DNA of 40,197 bases from the NCBI GenBank assembly GCA_902651635.1, contig CACRSC010000034.1, positions 143,987 through 184,183 on the forward strand, given 5' to 3'. Source of the stretch: Mastigamoeba balamuthi (lineage: Eukaryota > Evosea > Mastigamoebida > Mastigamoebidae). How positions within the stretch are numbered: position 1 is the stretch's first letter; each line of letters starts with the position of its first letter. Below the pieces are notes generated by a model. That model saw only the letters and a program-made list of their open reading frames with translations, had not been told where the DNA came from and made no database searches. Below, one piece after another: positions 10,613 through 21,073 of the stretch. Made by a program: the position numbers and the translations under genes.

Positions 10613-10683
10613 GGCTCTTTAGTTTAGTGGTAAAATACCTGTTTCGGGTACAGGTGGCCCCGGTTCGATTCCGGGAAGAGCCC
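10613..10683 (+). tRNA. tRNA-Pro(CGG)
   Basis: The 71-nt sequence folds into a standard cloverleaf. The 7-bp acceptor stem is GGCTCTT/AAGAGCC with discriminator C, the anticodon stem is CCTGT/ACAGG, and its 7-nt loop TTCGGGT places CGG at positions 34-36, reading the proline codon CCG. The TTCGATT T-loop lies in a CCCGG/CCGGG stem. The internal pol III promoter is present (A box TAGTTTAGTGG, B box GGTTCGATTCC). There is no intron and no encoded CCA. CCG is a plausible frequent codon in this GC-rich gene set. Confidence 0.97.
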
Positions 10684-10687
10684 AAAC

Positions 10688-10693
10688 TTTTTT
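10688..10693 (+). terminator. RNA polymerase III terminator of tRNA-Pro
   Basis: A run of six T begins four bases after the discriminator base of the tRNA, the usual pol III stop signal. Confidence 0.85.
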
Positions 10694-10796
10694 CTCTTGA
10701 GACGGACAATAAAACGAAAAGTCGCGTTGCCCTACTTGCTTCCATGAATGGTGGGGGTGCGTGTGGTGGTTCTTGTGGTGCAGGCGACAAACGCGC

Positions 10797-12246
10797 CTAG
10801 GTGTTCCTGTGCGGAGCGTTGCATGCGCCGAAGTTCTCGACCTCTGAGAACGACGGCAGGTTGAAGTGCAGCACAGCAAAGAGCCTCTGCGTCAGGTGGC
10901 TCGGCCTCCTCTTGAGCTCCTCCTGCGCGCCCCCCGACCTGTCAGGCACTACTCGAGATGTAATATGAGGTCTGAGCTCACCAGGAAGTCGAGGAACACA
11001 ACGTTGGCCGCGAGCTCCTTCCCGATGCCCGGCAGCACGCACAGGTGGCGTGCGAGTATGTCCCCCAGCTCTGCGCAGTGTCCGCAGTGTCAGCACCACT
11101 CGAGTCCAGAGTGCACAGTGCCCGCAGTGACCCAACAGAAGGCCGCGTGGCACAGAGCCCGCAGAGGGAGCACGACGGACCCTGGAGGAAGAAGAGGCTG
11201 AGGAAGAGGGTGTTCTTGTCCTGCAGGATGTTGTGCAGCAGGAGGAAGTAGTAGTACTGCAGGTCCGGCGACTGCGCGTCGACGATGAGGCGCTCGAAGA
11301 TCTCGTCGAGCCTGCGCAGCTCCCACTTGACTCTGTCCGACGGCTGCCGCGGCGACAGCTCCCGGATCTCCGCAGCGATCTGCAGATGCCGCTCGCAGGG
11401 GTACGGCTTCAGCAGGTCCATGTTGACCGGGTGCTCCGACGGCGCCGACCCGGGCCTCCGCAGCTCGTGCACGAGCAGCGTCCCGACGAACTTGTAGTGC
11501 ACCTGCTCGAACCCCTGTGCCCCCGCGTGCAGCCAAAGAGAAAACCGTGGGCCTCGGCGCGCGGGGACGGCGGCGGAGGGGCGCGGGACGCACGCGCTTG
11601 ACCTCAGCGCACATGGAGGTGCGGTCGCCCGAGCGCAGGACGATCTCGATGAGGTGGCGGCCGTAGGGGACGCCCGTGAACCCGCAGAAGGCGCCGGTCT
11701 TGTCGATGGGCACCGTGGCGCCGTCCGCGATCACCGCCAGCACCGGGGGCGCCTCCTTGACGATCAGCGTGCACGCCGTGAGCTGGTGCATCCTCGCGTG
11801 CATCGCCGGCGTCGCCACCCGCGGCAGCTTCGCGTCCGCGCGTGTGAGTGTTCCCGTTTCCCCGAAACCGCGCAGGCAAAAAAAGAGAAAACCTTCGGAG
11901 ACCTCGCGGACGTCGCCGATGCCGACGACGCGAGCTTCGGGAGCCTTCGGGGCCGCCTGGGCGACGAGACGTCGACCGCGGACGCGGGCCGCGCCGGCGG
12001 GGGCTCCGCGGGCGGCGCCACTGGCTGGATGTTGTCGGTTCCTGCAGCGATGCTGAGCAGAAGCGCCTCGAAGTCGTCGGCAGGCGTCTGCGGCTTCTCC
12101 GCGGCGTCGCTCTCGGAGGCGGCCAGCGCGCTGATCCACTGGCCCACGCTGCTGGCCTCGTGGTGCGCGGAGACGGGGCGAATCGCCACGCCCGAGATCT
12201 CGAGCGACGGCGTCGACGTGCAAATCGAAGCCCTGCGCTGCTGCAT
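10797..12246 (-). CDS. unknown five-exon protein, mixed N-terminal beta and C-terminal helical
   Basis: Five minus-strand exons, 11893-12246, 11603-11827, 11181-11514, 10982-11070 and 10797-10922, join without a frame error to 375 aa. The second intron has an alternative acceptor 12 nt further on (exon 3 from 11502), shortening the protein by four residues (GFEQ). Residues 1-118 are low-complexity and Ala/Pro/Ser-rich. Residues about 119-195 look like a beta domain (VLAVIADGATVPIDKTGAFC, GVPYGRHLIEIVLRSGD). The remainder is helical (VKWELRRLDEIFERLIVDA, LQYYYFLLLHNILQDKN, ELGDILARHLCVLPGIGKEL) and ends in NAPHRNT. The overall shape and length recall AAR2 splicing factors (small beta domain plus helical domain, about 380 aa), but I see no diagnostic motif and do not assign it. 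It lies 414 bp downstream of the phosphorylase, same strand. Confidence 0.7.
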
Positions 12247-12660
12247 CGCAGTCTTGTCTATCTTTAGCAACTGGTGTTCCCGCTGTCCGCGCGATTGCCC
12301 ACCCCCCGGCGGAATCGGCCGGCCCAGCCCCAGAATCGCCGCAGACCAACCGAAACCGGAACCGAAGCGCGACCCACAAAACAGACACTTGTAGAGACGC
12401 GTTGGAGATGGTGCGTTTTAACGTAAAACCTCATTGTTTTTGATTTCGGGGGGTGGTTGGCCATTCCGAGCAAACGAAGGTCGGGAGGGACAGGTCAGCC
12501 CGAGGTGTTGGATGGGGTGTGGGAGATGGGGAGCAGGGTGGCGGTGCTGAGCGTGTGGCTCGTGCGCGTGTGGGCCGCTGGGGGCTCACGCAACCAGAGC
12601 AGCCGCAAATGAAAGTCGCGCCGACCAACCCCACCGGGGAAGGAGAGACGAGGCGCGGCC
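12247..12660. other. intergenic region between phosphorylase 3' end and the downstream gene
   Basis: It contains the phosphorylase 3' untranslated region and the promoter of the unknown gene that starts at 12246, both on the minus strand. AT-richer tracts such as TTTTAACGTAAAAC lie near 12416-12428. No gene is supported. Confidence 0.45.
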
Positions 12661-13456
12661 TCAGTTGGCGGCGGCGGCCGACTGCTCGGGGACGTACTTG
12701 CAGGGCTTGATGTTCCAGATCTTCTCGGCGTACTCCCTGATGGTGCGGTCGCTGCTGAACTTGCCCGTGCCCGAGATGGAGCGCAGGCAGCGGAGGTTCC
12801 ACTCGTGCTTGTCCTGCCAGACGCGGTCGACCTCGGCGAGGCAGTCGAGGTACGAGGCGAAGTCGTGGGCCAGCGCGTAGTAGTCGGTGCCGCGCATGAG
12901 CGGGTCGACGAGCGGGCTGTACTGGTCGGGGTAGCCGAACCTGCCCTCCTGGATCGTGCGCAGGACGTCGAACAGGCGCTCGTCGATGGGCTTGGGCGAC
13001 GACGTCGTCTTGCGGTACTCGGCAATCTCGGGCGTCGTCGCGCCGAAGATGAAGATGTTGTCCTTGCCGACCTCCTCCTGGATCTCGACGTTGGCGCCGT
13101 CGAGCGTGCCGACGATCAGGCCGCCGTTCATGGCGAACTTCATGTTGCTCGTGCCCGAGGCCTCGGTGCCGGCCGTCGAGATGTGCTGGCTGATGTCCGA
13201 CGCGGGGATGATCGTCTCGGCGAACGAGACGTTGTAGTTGGGCACGAAGACGATCTTGAGCAGGTTGCCGACGGTCTTGTCGGCGTTGACGACCTCGGCG
13301 ACGCAGTTGATCAGCTTGATGATCAGCTTGGCCATGTCGTAGCCCGGGGCGGCCTTGCCGGCGAAGAGCACGACCTTCTTGACGACGCGGCTGCGCTGCT
13401 CGTCGCTCATGCGCTTGATGGCGAGGTACCTGTGGATGACGCCGAGGATGTTGAGC

Positions 13457-13487
<31 letters not shown>

Positions 13488-16025
13488 TCTGGACGTCGAG
13501 CAGCGCGCTCGTGTCGATCTCCAGCGCGCCGTCGGTGATCTGCAGGATCATCTTGCGCAGGCGCTCCTTGTTCTGCTGCTTGGCCTCGTGGACCTCCTGC
13601 AGCAGCTCCTCCGTCGGGTCGCGGCGCAGCTCGGCGAGCAGGTCGAGGTTGGCGACCCAGTCCTCCGAGTGCAGCCTCTTGGTGATGACGCGGGCCAGCG
13701 CGCTGTTGCACTGCCTCAGCCAGCGGCGGGGCGTGACACCGTTGGTGATGTTGATGAACTTCTCGGGCCACAGCGAGTAGAAGTCGGCAAAGGTCGAGGC
13801 CTTGAGGATCTCCGAGTGGATCGCGGCCACACCGTTGACGTGGTGCGAGCCGACGATGGCGAGGTTGGCCATGCGCACGCGCTTGGGCGAGCCCTCCTCG
13901 ATGATCGACATGCGCGAGATCTGCTCCTGCGTGTAGCCCTTCTGCTTGAGCGTCTCGCAGAAGAAGTAGTTGATGTCGTAGATGATCTGCAGGTGGCGCG
14001 GCAGCAGCGACTGCACCAGCGGCACGGGCCACGTCTCGAGCGCCTCGGGCAGGATCGTGTGGTTGGTGTAGCCGAACGTCTTGGTCACGACGTTCCAGGC
14101 CTCGCCCCAGCTGAAGTGCTCGAGGTCGACCAGGATGCGCATCAGCTCGGCGATGGCGATCGTCGGGTGCGTGTCGTTGAGCTGGATGGCCGCGTGCTCG
14201 TGCAGCTGGTGCAGGTCGACCTGCGTGCGGCGGAACCTGCGGATGATGTCCTGCAGCGTCGCGCAGCAGAAGAAGTACTGCTGCTTGAAGCGCAGCTCGA
14301 GGCCCTTGTACGTGTTGCTCTTGGGGTACAGCACCTTGCTGATGTTCTCGTCCTTGGTGCGCTGGTTGATGCACTCCCAGTAGTCGGGGTGCGCGTCCTC
14401 GCGGTTGAAGTTGTCCAGGTCAAACTCCGTCGCCGGCAGCGCGCTCCACAGGCGCAGGTTCAGCGTGTTCATCGTCCTGTACCCGGGCACAGGCCTGTGC
14501 ATCGTGGGGGCGCCGCGCATCGCTCGCGTTAGTGTTTCCTGGAATCGATATGGAGGTCCTCTGTCTGCGAGGGGGGATCGTACGTGTCGTAGGCGAGCGC
14601 CTTGACGGTGTGGCCGCCCTCCCAGCGGTACCTCGTGATGCCGTCGCCGCCGCGGGTCTGCACGACGTGGCCGCCGAAGCGCACCTCGGGGGTGATGTCG
14701 CGCCTGCAGATCTCCCACTGCGAGGCCCGTGCGCGTCAGTCTTTGCGAATTGAATTGAATTTGTCTGAAGAGTGGGAGCGGAGATTGCGCGGCGGGCGCA
14801 CCGGGTTGCCGGCCCTCAGCCAGTACTCGGGGGCCTCGGTCTGCTGGCCGTGGACGATGACCTGCTTGAACATGCCGTACTGGTAGCGGATGCCGTAGCC
14901 CCAGCACGGGTAGTTGAGCGTCGCCATCGAGTCGAGGAAGCACGCCGCCAGGCGGCCCAGACCACCGTTGCCGAGCCCGGCGTCCTGCTCCTGCCCGTAG
15001 AGCTCCTCCAGCCTCGTCCCGAACTTCTGCAGGGCCTGTGGGGGGCGCAGCAGAGAGCGCGGGCTGAGCCGATGGGGAGATATTTGCTGGGTGGGGGACG
15101 GGTATGTGTACGTGGGTGTAGTTGGTGAAGAGGTCGAGGTTCGAGACGGCGTTCCTCAGCGAGCGGCCCATCAGGTACTCGATCGACAGGTAGTAGGTCC
15201 TCTTGCACTTCATCTCAGAGAAGTGCTCCTGCGGGGCGAGGCGGGGCGTGTGAGGCTGTGGTCCAGGGGTCCGGCGGAGGGGCAGAGGGGGCAGTTCAAC
15301 GCTCCGTGCCGGGCCGTTGACGCGAGGGGGCGCAGGAGCAAAGGCAAAACGGGACCGAGAAAATACAACAAAAGAACAGGGAGGGGGCCGAGGGGGGTTG
15401 GCGGGCGGGGCGCACCTGGGTGTCGTTCCAGTACTCGATCATGCGGTCGCGGAGCGAGAGCGCCGTGGCCATGAAGAGCGAGTAGTAGTCCATGTTCCAC
15501 TTGGACCTCGCCAGCGAGAACTATTAAGCAGCGCAATCACCTCGGTTAGCTGCCGCGACGGTGGGACACCCCCCCTCCCCCTCCCAGCCGGGCGTGGGGC
15601 GCGCACCTCGATGTGGCTCGCGATCTGCCTGCAGATGGCCTTGGAGGCTGTGCGGCGCGTGGGTGCGGGGATCGCATTTGTGAGGCAAATTGCACAGCCA
15701 GAGGGCAGAGAGACGGCGTGAGAGACGCGAGAGACGACGGACTCTTGGGCAGGTAGAGGGCAGTGAGGTCCCAGAGGTAGCGCGTGGCAACGACGCCGGC
15801 CTCGGCGCCGAGGCGCTCGTAGTCCTCCTGCTCCTCGCGGTCGCCCTCCTCGAGCGTCGTGAGGTCGCCGACGGCCTCGTCGATGTCGTTCATGCTCGGG
15901 TGCATCAGCGGCGAGTGCTCGATCGTCGGCGTGGCGCCCGCGCCGCGCCTCTGGAACCGCGCCAGCGACCGGGGCGACATCGGAGGCAGCGCCTCGCTCT
16001 CGTGGGTGGTCTGGTTCGACGACAT
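12661..16025 (-). CDS. glycogen (alpha-glucan) phosphorylase
   Basis: Seven exons: 15743-16025, 15607-15647, 15416-15520, 15112-15228, 14802-15035, 14584-14717 and 12661-14494, with all phases consistent, encode 915 aa. The enzyme releases glucose-1-phosphate from storage glucan using inorganic phosphate and pyridoxal phosphate, in the cytosol. Diagnostic segments are intact: [18 protein letters not shown], the QLNDTHP and NGVTPRRW motifs, and the cofactor motif [15 protein letters not shown], whose lysine (K757, codon 13138-13140) would form the Schiff base with PLP. The first roughly 70 residues, acidic and Ser/Pro-rich, extend beyond the animal muscle enzyme (about 842 aa), as in yeast and Dictyostelium forms, and may be regulatory. 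It is divergent from the Ytm1 gene. Confidence 0.97.
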
Positions 16026-17442
16026 GGTGGTGGCTGCTCGGGCGAGAGAAGGGGTTGTGGTGAGCGTTGGTTCACTTACTGTCTGACTGCCGGGGCGGCT
16101 GTGATGCCGAAATGTATGAAGTGTTTCTAGGGCGTTCTTGAGATATGGGGAGGAAAGAGCGGGAAAACCCCCAGAATAGGGGCGCAGCCGAAAAAAGCGC
16201 TTCAAAAAGCACGGAAAAGCTGCAGGAGCGGGGGGTCGCCGCCTGGCAGCACCGCGGGGGGCAGCCAGGGGCGGCACGGGCGTGGCGGGCGTACAATAGA
16301 CGAAGGGGATAACGCGAAAGACGAGAGAGAGACGCTCGCTCGACGGGTGTGTTTCTGCCGGTTTGAAGAGAAAGAAAAGAAAAAAACGGAGCGAGCGATA
16401 TTTCCGAACGTGCCACCAAGCGCTCTTGCGTCAGAGCTGACATCATCTCGGGTATCTTTGCAGCTCTCACTTATGCAGGGCGTTTGTTTCGGTTAAATGT
16501 CCGAGGAAAGCGGGAAACCGCTGCGAATGCCCCCTGTAGCGCCCGGCACAGGCGGCTTCCTCCCGTTCCGCTCCCACGGTGGGCGGGGCAGACCACCGCC
16601 CGCCGCCTCTCCTGCGCGGTCCCCACGCACCCGGCACCTCTCGTGTCACCCGGGGACCCTCGGGACGGCGTCCGAGGGGTGCGAGGGGCCCCCAGAAGCC
16701 CACACTGCCACACCAGATCAAGCCGACAGCGTCGATGCGTTTGGGGGGCTCTCCACGTGTCCCCCGGGCTCTCTTCGCTGCCCGCAGCCCCCGGAGCGCC
16801 GCTCCATCGCGTCTGGCGCCCTCCTGGCGGTGCCCGGCGGCACGCTCGCTGCCAGGCCCCCGTTCCCAGGGGCTGGGGGCGTTCGTACTGAGCGCAAGGC
16901 GCCGCTCAACGTCTTTCAACGCCCGCTGTGCCCATCTCAGGCAATGGTGCAGGAAAAGACACGTAGGGCTCGACGCCTGACAGCGTCCCAGTGTCCCAGG
17001 CAAGGCGCCAGGCACCGGGCGGGGCGGGGTGTCACGCGCGGCCCCTTGGCAGCGCCGCTGGGCGAAAGTGGCGGCAAGCGGTGGGGCGGCCCCAAAACTT
17101 CTAGAAATTCCCACGTAGATGTAAACGCTCAACGGGAGCACCGCAGCAGCAAAACCCTGATTACGTGGATTCGCCCACCCGTGTTCCGCTTTCGCCCGAG
17201 CGCTATCGCCCAAGCCGCCATGCGCTCACGGCGACGGCGATCGCGCCGCTCGGTTTCGCTCCATCCAAGATATTTCCTGATCGTAGATTCGCGCGCGGAA
17301 TATCGCTTCCGATATCGCGTCCGCCCGATATTATTCCTCGAGATATTCCCGCCCCTGCAGGAAAGATATCGCCACCCCTCGCGATGACGCCATCAGACGC
17401 GCCAGATATCGCATTCCCCTCCGTCGCAACGCGCGCCCGCAG
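16026..17442. promoter_or_regulatory. divergent intergenic region between glycogen phosphorylase and Ytm1
   Basis: This 1.4-kb GC-rich stretch separates two genes transcribed away from each other, so both promoters should lie here. Long frames occur on both strands (16497-17387 plus, 16467-17213 minus) but consist of Pro/Arg/Gly/Ser typical of chance frames in GC-rich DNA. Near the Ytm1 end is a cluster of GATAT(T/C) motifs (17269-17410); a single GATATTTCCG lies near 16395 on the phosphorylase side. Confidence 0.5.
17269..17410. promoter_or_regulatory. cluster of GATATT/GATATC motifs upstream of Ytm1
   Basis: The hexamer GATAT(T/C), or a one-base variant, occurs at 17269, 17299 (AATATC), 17311, 17327, 17342, 17365 and 17405, all within 175 bp of the Ytm1 start codon. 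Neighbouring copies at 17311, 17327 and 17342 are 15-16 bp apart. Single copies occur upstream of other genes here. It is likely a factor-binding array; no factor can be named. Confidence 0.45.
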
Positions 17443-19881
17443 ATGTCGATGATGGACGTGGACAGCGGGGCCCCCGCGGCGCCGCAGCAGCAGCAGAGGT
17501 CGTCGTCGGACGACTCCAAGGTGGAGGTGCGCTTCGTGACGTCGCTGCCCGAGGACATGAAGGTCACCGAGACGCCCTTCAGCGTGCCCTCGCGCCTCAC
17601 GCGCCTGGGCCTCAGCGAGGTCGTCAACCACCTCCTCGCCACCTGTGCGTCCCCCCTCGCTCTCCTCTCTGCTCTCCTCTCTTCTTCTCTCTGGGCGCTG
17701 TGCCTGTGCTGCTGTTCTGTGGGACTCCTCGTCCTGCCGGCCTGTCTCGGTGGGCTTCCCCGCCTGAGGGGCAGCACGCGGGACCTGCGGAGGAGCGCCA
17801 GCCCGCCCCCAGCTTCGCAGCCTCTTGGGTGGCCCAGATGTCACCCGGATGGGTGTTCGGTCCGCTGCGGGTCGGCACTTTGGCGGCCTCGCGTGCCCGC
17901 TCACCCACAGCGGCTCTCCCGCTCGGCGTGGCCAGGGCTCTTCTGTGCTCTCTTGAGTGCTCTGCGCTGCCCGCTGCCTCCCTGCCAGCGGCAGCGGCAG
18001 AGGAGCAGTTGTAGTCTGCTTTTGGCACCAGCGCCACGGATGGCACTCGCCCACTCACTCACTCACTCACCTCGGCCGCGGACGTGCCTGTGCCTGTGCC
18101 TGCCCCTGTGCAGCGAGCCCCGTGCCGTTCGACTTCCTCGTGGGCAACGAGTTCCTGCGCACGACGCTGGCGCGCCACATGGCCGAGCGCGGCATCGCGG
18201 CCGAGGGCACCATCACTGTCGAGTACACGCTCGCCGTCGGCCGCCCCTCGGAGACGACGCACCACGAGCACGGTGACTGGGTCGCCTGCGCCTGCGCGGG
18301 CGCCGGCCACCTGCTGGCCAGCGGCACCTACGACGCGCGCCTGCGCGTCTGGTCGGGCGAGCAGCAGGCAGAGGCCTCTGTGGGCGGCGCGCACGCGGGG
18401 CCCATCAAGGCCGTCGCGGCGCTCGCGCGCGGCACGGGGGTCGCGACGGGCGGCAAGGACGGCGTCGTCAAGCTGTGGAGCACCGACGGCGACTGCGCCG
18501 CGGTCCTCAGCGGCCACACCGACGCCGTCGCGGCGCTCGACGCCTCGCCCGAAGGTATTTCTGCCCACCTTTTGCGCGCGATTAATTGCCCAATTCAATT
18601 GAATCTCCGAGGGGAAACTAAACGACGCAAACAATCGCGCGGCTGCAGTCGAGGGGCAGGCGCAGCAGAAGCTGTGCAGTGCGTCGTGGGACAAGACCAT
18701 CCGGCTGTGGGACGCGTCGGTGGCGGCGACGGGCGCGGGCACGCAGCGCGACCCCGCCAAGAAGCGCCGCAAGACCGAGGCGGACACGAGCAGCGCCGAG
18801 CAGCGCAGCGAGGCGGCGGTGCTCAAGGGCCACACCGAGGGCGTGACGTCTGTGCAGTGGCCCACGTGGGCGCAGCTCATCTCGGGCTCGCACGACCACA
18901 CGATCCGCCTGTGGGACGCCGAGCGCGCGGCCTGCGTGACGACGATCGTCTGCGAGAAGAGCGTCCTCTGCGTCTCGTACAGCGTCGAGAGCGGCGTCTG
19001 CGCCAGCGGGCACCACGACGGGGCCCTGCGCATGTGGGACCCGCGCGCCGAGCCCCCGACGGCCCGCGTGGCGCGCTCGCACAAGGGCTGGATCAGNNNN
19101 NNNNNNNNNNNNNNNNNNNNNNNNNNNNNNNNNNNNNNNNNNNNNNNNNNNNNNNNNNNNNNNNNNNNNNNNNNNNNNNNNNNNNNNNNNNNNNNNNNNN
19201 NNNNNNNNNNNNNNNNNNNNNNNNNNNNNNNNNNNNNNNNNNNNNNNNNNNNNNNNNNNNNNNNNNNNNNNNNNNNNNNNNNNNNNNNNNNNNNNNNNNN
19301 NNNNNNNNNNNNNNNNNNNNNNNNNNNNNNNNNNNNNNNNNNNNNNNNNNNNNNNNNNNNNNNNNNNNNNNNNNNNNNNNNNNNNNNNNNNNNNNNNNNN
19401 NNNNNNNNNNNNNNNNNNNNNNNNNNNNNNNNNNNNNNNNNNNNNNNNNNNNNNNNNNNNNNNNNNNNNNNNNNNNNNNNNNNNNNNNNNNNNNNNNNNN
19501 NNNNNNNNNNNNNNNNNNCACCACGACGGGGCCCTGCGCATGTGGGACCCGCGCGCCGAGCCCCCGACGGCCCGCGTGGCGCGCTCGCACAAGGGCTGGA
19601 TCAGCTGCCTCGCGTGGCACCCGAGCGACGCGGCGATGCTCGCGACGGGCTCGTACGACGGCTCGCTGAAGCTCTGGGACCTGCGCAGCCCCATCCCGCT
19701 GCTCACCGTCGCCGAGGCCCACGGGCCCGCGAACAAGGTGCTCTGCCTCGCGTGGGCGCAGGCGCTGCCGCAGAAGGACGGCGAGGAGCAGCGCTCGGCC
19801 GGCCAGTCGTACGACATCGTCACCGGAGGCACCGACGGAAGGCTCACGCGCCGCTCGCTCCCCCGCAACCTGCGCCACTGA
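17443..19881 (+). CDS. YTM1: Ytm1/WDR12, ribosome biogenesis WD40 protein
   Basis: Exons are 17443-17644, 18114-18554 and 18649-19881, the last broken by an N gap. The N-terminal NLE domain is clear (VEVRFVTSLPEDMKV, SVPSRLTRLGLSEVV, PVPFDFLVGNEFLR) and is followed by seven WD repeats, for example SWDKTIRLWD and SGSHDHTIRLWD, with a lysine/arginine-rich insertion (AKKRRKTE) between repeats three and four, a likely nuclear signal. Ytm1/WDR12 works in the PeBoW (Nop7-Erb1-Ytm1) complex in large-subunit pre-rRNA processing and is removed by the AAA ATPase Rea1 through its NLE domain. Removing the gap plus one copy of the 86-bp flanking duplication gives an uninterrupted 455-aa protein, close to yeast Ytm1 (460 aa); left in place they shift the frame. 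Confidence 0.92.
18052..18113 (+). repeat. ACTC microsatellite and TGCCTG repeats at an intron end
   Basis: Inside the 469-nt first intron of Ytm1, ACTC is repeated about five times (18052-18070). Three TGCCTG units then lead into the acceptor CAG at 18111-18113, forming the pyrimidine-rich tract of that splice site. Confidence 0.7.
19011..19604. repeat. 86-bp exact duplication flanking an N gap (assembly artefact)
   Basis: Bases 19011-19096 and 19519-19604 are identical over 86 bp and lie directly on either side of the N run. Both copies encode the same WD-repeat stretch (HHDGALRMWD to the SHKGWIS junction). The simplest reading is that two overlapping contig ends were scaffolded without being merged. 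Confidence 0.9.
19097..19518. other. assembly gap (422 N)
   Basis: The bases are undetermined. Because the flanks overlap by 86 bp and merging them restores the Ytm1 frame, the gap probably contains no real sequence. Confidence 0.95.
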
Positions 19882-20284
19882 GGCCGTGCCCCCCGCGGCT
19901 GAGCATAAGGCGCAGGGCGACAGACGCAGTATCACAAAAGACCTCGAACGGACTTTGCTACGTGCTGCTGGCTGGTGTTGAGTTGCTCTCATTACTTACT
20001 GCCCTTGGACAATGCTGGCCGCGCACGCCACGAACACAGTGCAGGGCACATTGTCGCCCTTGTGAGACGTCTTTGGGCTCGTTGCTCGATTCGGTGCGGA
20101 GCTTTGACTGAATAATGTGGTCATTTGAACAGTAGCATTCTGCCTCACTAAACAGGCCACACCGCATGCCGGATATTTGTGGGTCGGCGAACAAGAATTA
20201 AAATATCTTGGTGATATCCGAGTTCACGATTTCATTTTTGCCTGATTGGTTTTTCATTAGTTTGTTTTCATCTCTCACACCGCC
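19882..20284. promoter_or_regulatory. intergenic region between Ytm1 and the DM9 gene
   Basis: This is AT-richer than the flanking genes. GATAT motifs occur at about 20174 (GGATATTTG) and at 20203-20218 (AAATATC and GATATC), 70-110 bp before the DM9 gene start. No coding signature. Confidence 0.4.
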
Positions 20285-21073
20285 ATGTACCAGCAGCCCG
20301 CATACCCGTGCCCTCCCCAGCCCGGGTACCCTCCGCAGCCTATGTACCCTCAACAGCAGTACCCGCAGTACCCGCAGTATCCGCAGCAGCAGTACCAGTG
20401 CCCGTTCCCGTGCCCGCCCCCCGCCTACGTGGGCTTCCAGTGGGTGCCTGCCCACGGCAGCAGCATCCCCCCCAACGCCGTCGTCGGCGGCAGGGACTGC
20501 GACGGCTCCGACCTCTACATCGCCAGGGCCCACCACAACGGCAGCGTGATCCCCGGCAAGGGCCACCCCCAGCACGGCTGCTGCTGTACGCGCTCTGCTC
20601 ACACGCCCGCACACCCCTGAACGTTTTTCCTGCGGTTTTTTTTGAACTTGCCGGAAAACCCGGTTCTTTTTTATTCGGGAGAAAAAAGCAACTGACAAAT
20701 GAATGCAACGCAGTCGTGGCGTTTGGGGGCAAGGAGATCGCGGTGACAGACTACGAGGTGCTGGTGGGGCCTCCGGGCGCCATCCCGCGGTGGCAGACGG
20801 TGACGCCAGGGATGCCGATACAGGGCACGCAGGCGGGCCACGACGTGGGCGGCCAGCCCCTCTATGTCGGCCGCGTCTGGACGCACGACTGCATGTGCCT
20901 CGGCAAGGCCGCCCCGCACCTCAACGGGATCAGTGCGCCGCCGTCCACCAGCCCCGCAATGCTCCCACCACGCGACTCACACCTGCCCCTGTTGTCCCCG
21001 CACCGCAGACGTGTCGTACAGCGGCAAGGAGCACGTCGTCAGCGGCCAGACGTTCGAGATCCTCATCCTCTGA
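20285..21073 (+). CDS. DM9-repeat protein with Pro/Tyr/Gln-rich N-terminus
   Basis: Three exons, 20285-20585, 20714-20932 and 21009-21073, give 194 aa with consistent phases (1, 1). Residues 1-45 are a PY/PQ-rich low-complexity tail (repeated QYP). The rest is two tandem DM9 (DUF3421-like) units. The first contains PNAVVGGRDCDGSDLYIARA, HNGSVIPGK and, after the splice, GGKEIAVTDYEVLV; the second contains QAGHDVGGQPLYVGRV, LGKAAPHLNG and SYSGKEHVVSGQTFEIL. DM9 proteins of animals include mannose-binding lectins such as oyster CGL1 and parasite-responsive proteins. There is no signal peptide, so a cytosolic carbohydrate- or pathogen-binding role is an inference. The PY-rich tail could be disordered or self-associating. 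Confidence 0.85.

Noticed and set aside
10599-10879. Minus-strand frames reading GNRTGATCTRN-like peptides
   Set aside because: They are the reverse translation of the tRNA-Pro gene.
12431-14532. Very long frames on both strands across the phosphorylase (575 codons plus, 647 codons minus in another frame)
   Set aside because: They are shadows of the GC3-rich phosphorylase exon; the translations are low-complexity Val/Asp/Leu or Arg/Gln/Pro/His-rich sequences without domains.
14718-14801. CAATTCAATTC-type motif in the phosphorylase intron and in Ytm1 intron 2 as a shared element
   Set aside because: The shared core is short and AT-rich within introns; too little to argue for a common insertion.
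16467-17387. Overlapping frames of 248 (minus) and 296 (plus) codons in the divergent intergenic region
   Set aside because: They overlap on opposite strands, are dominated by Pro/Arg/Gly/Ser, and have no domain or consistent codon bias; chance frames in GC-rich DNA.
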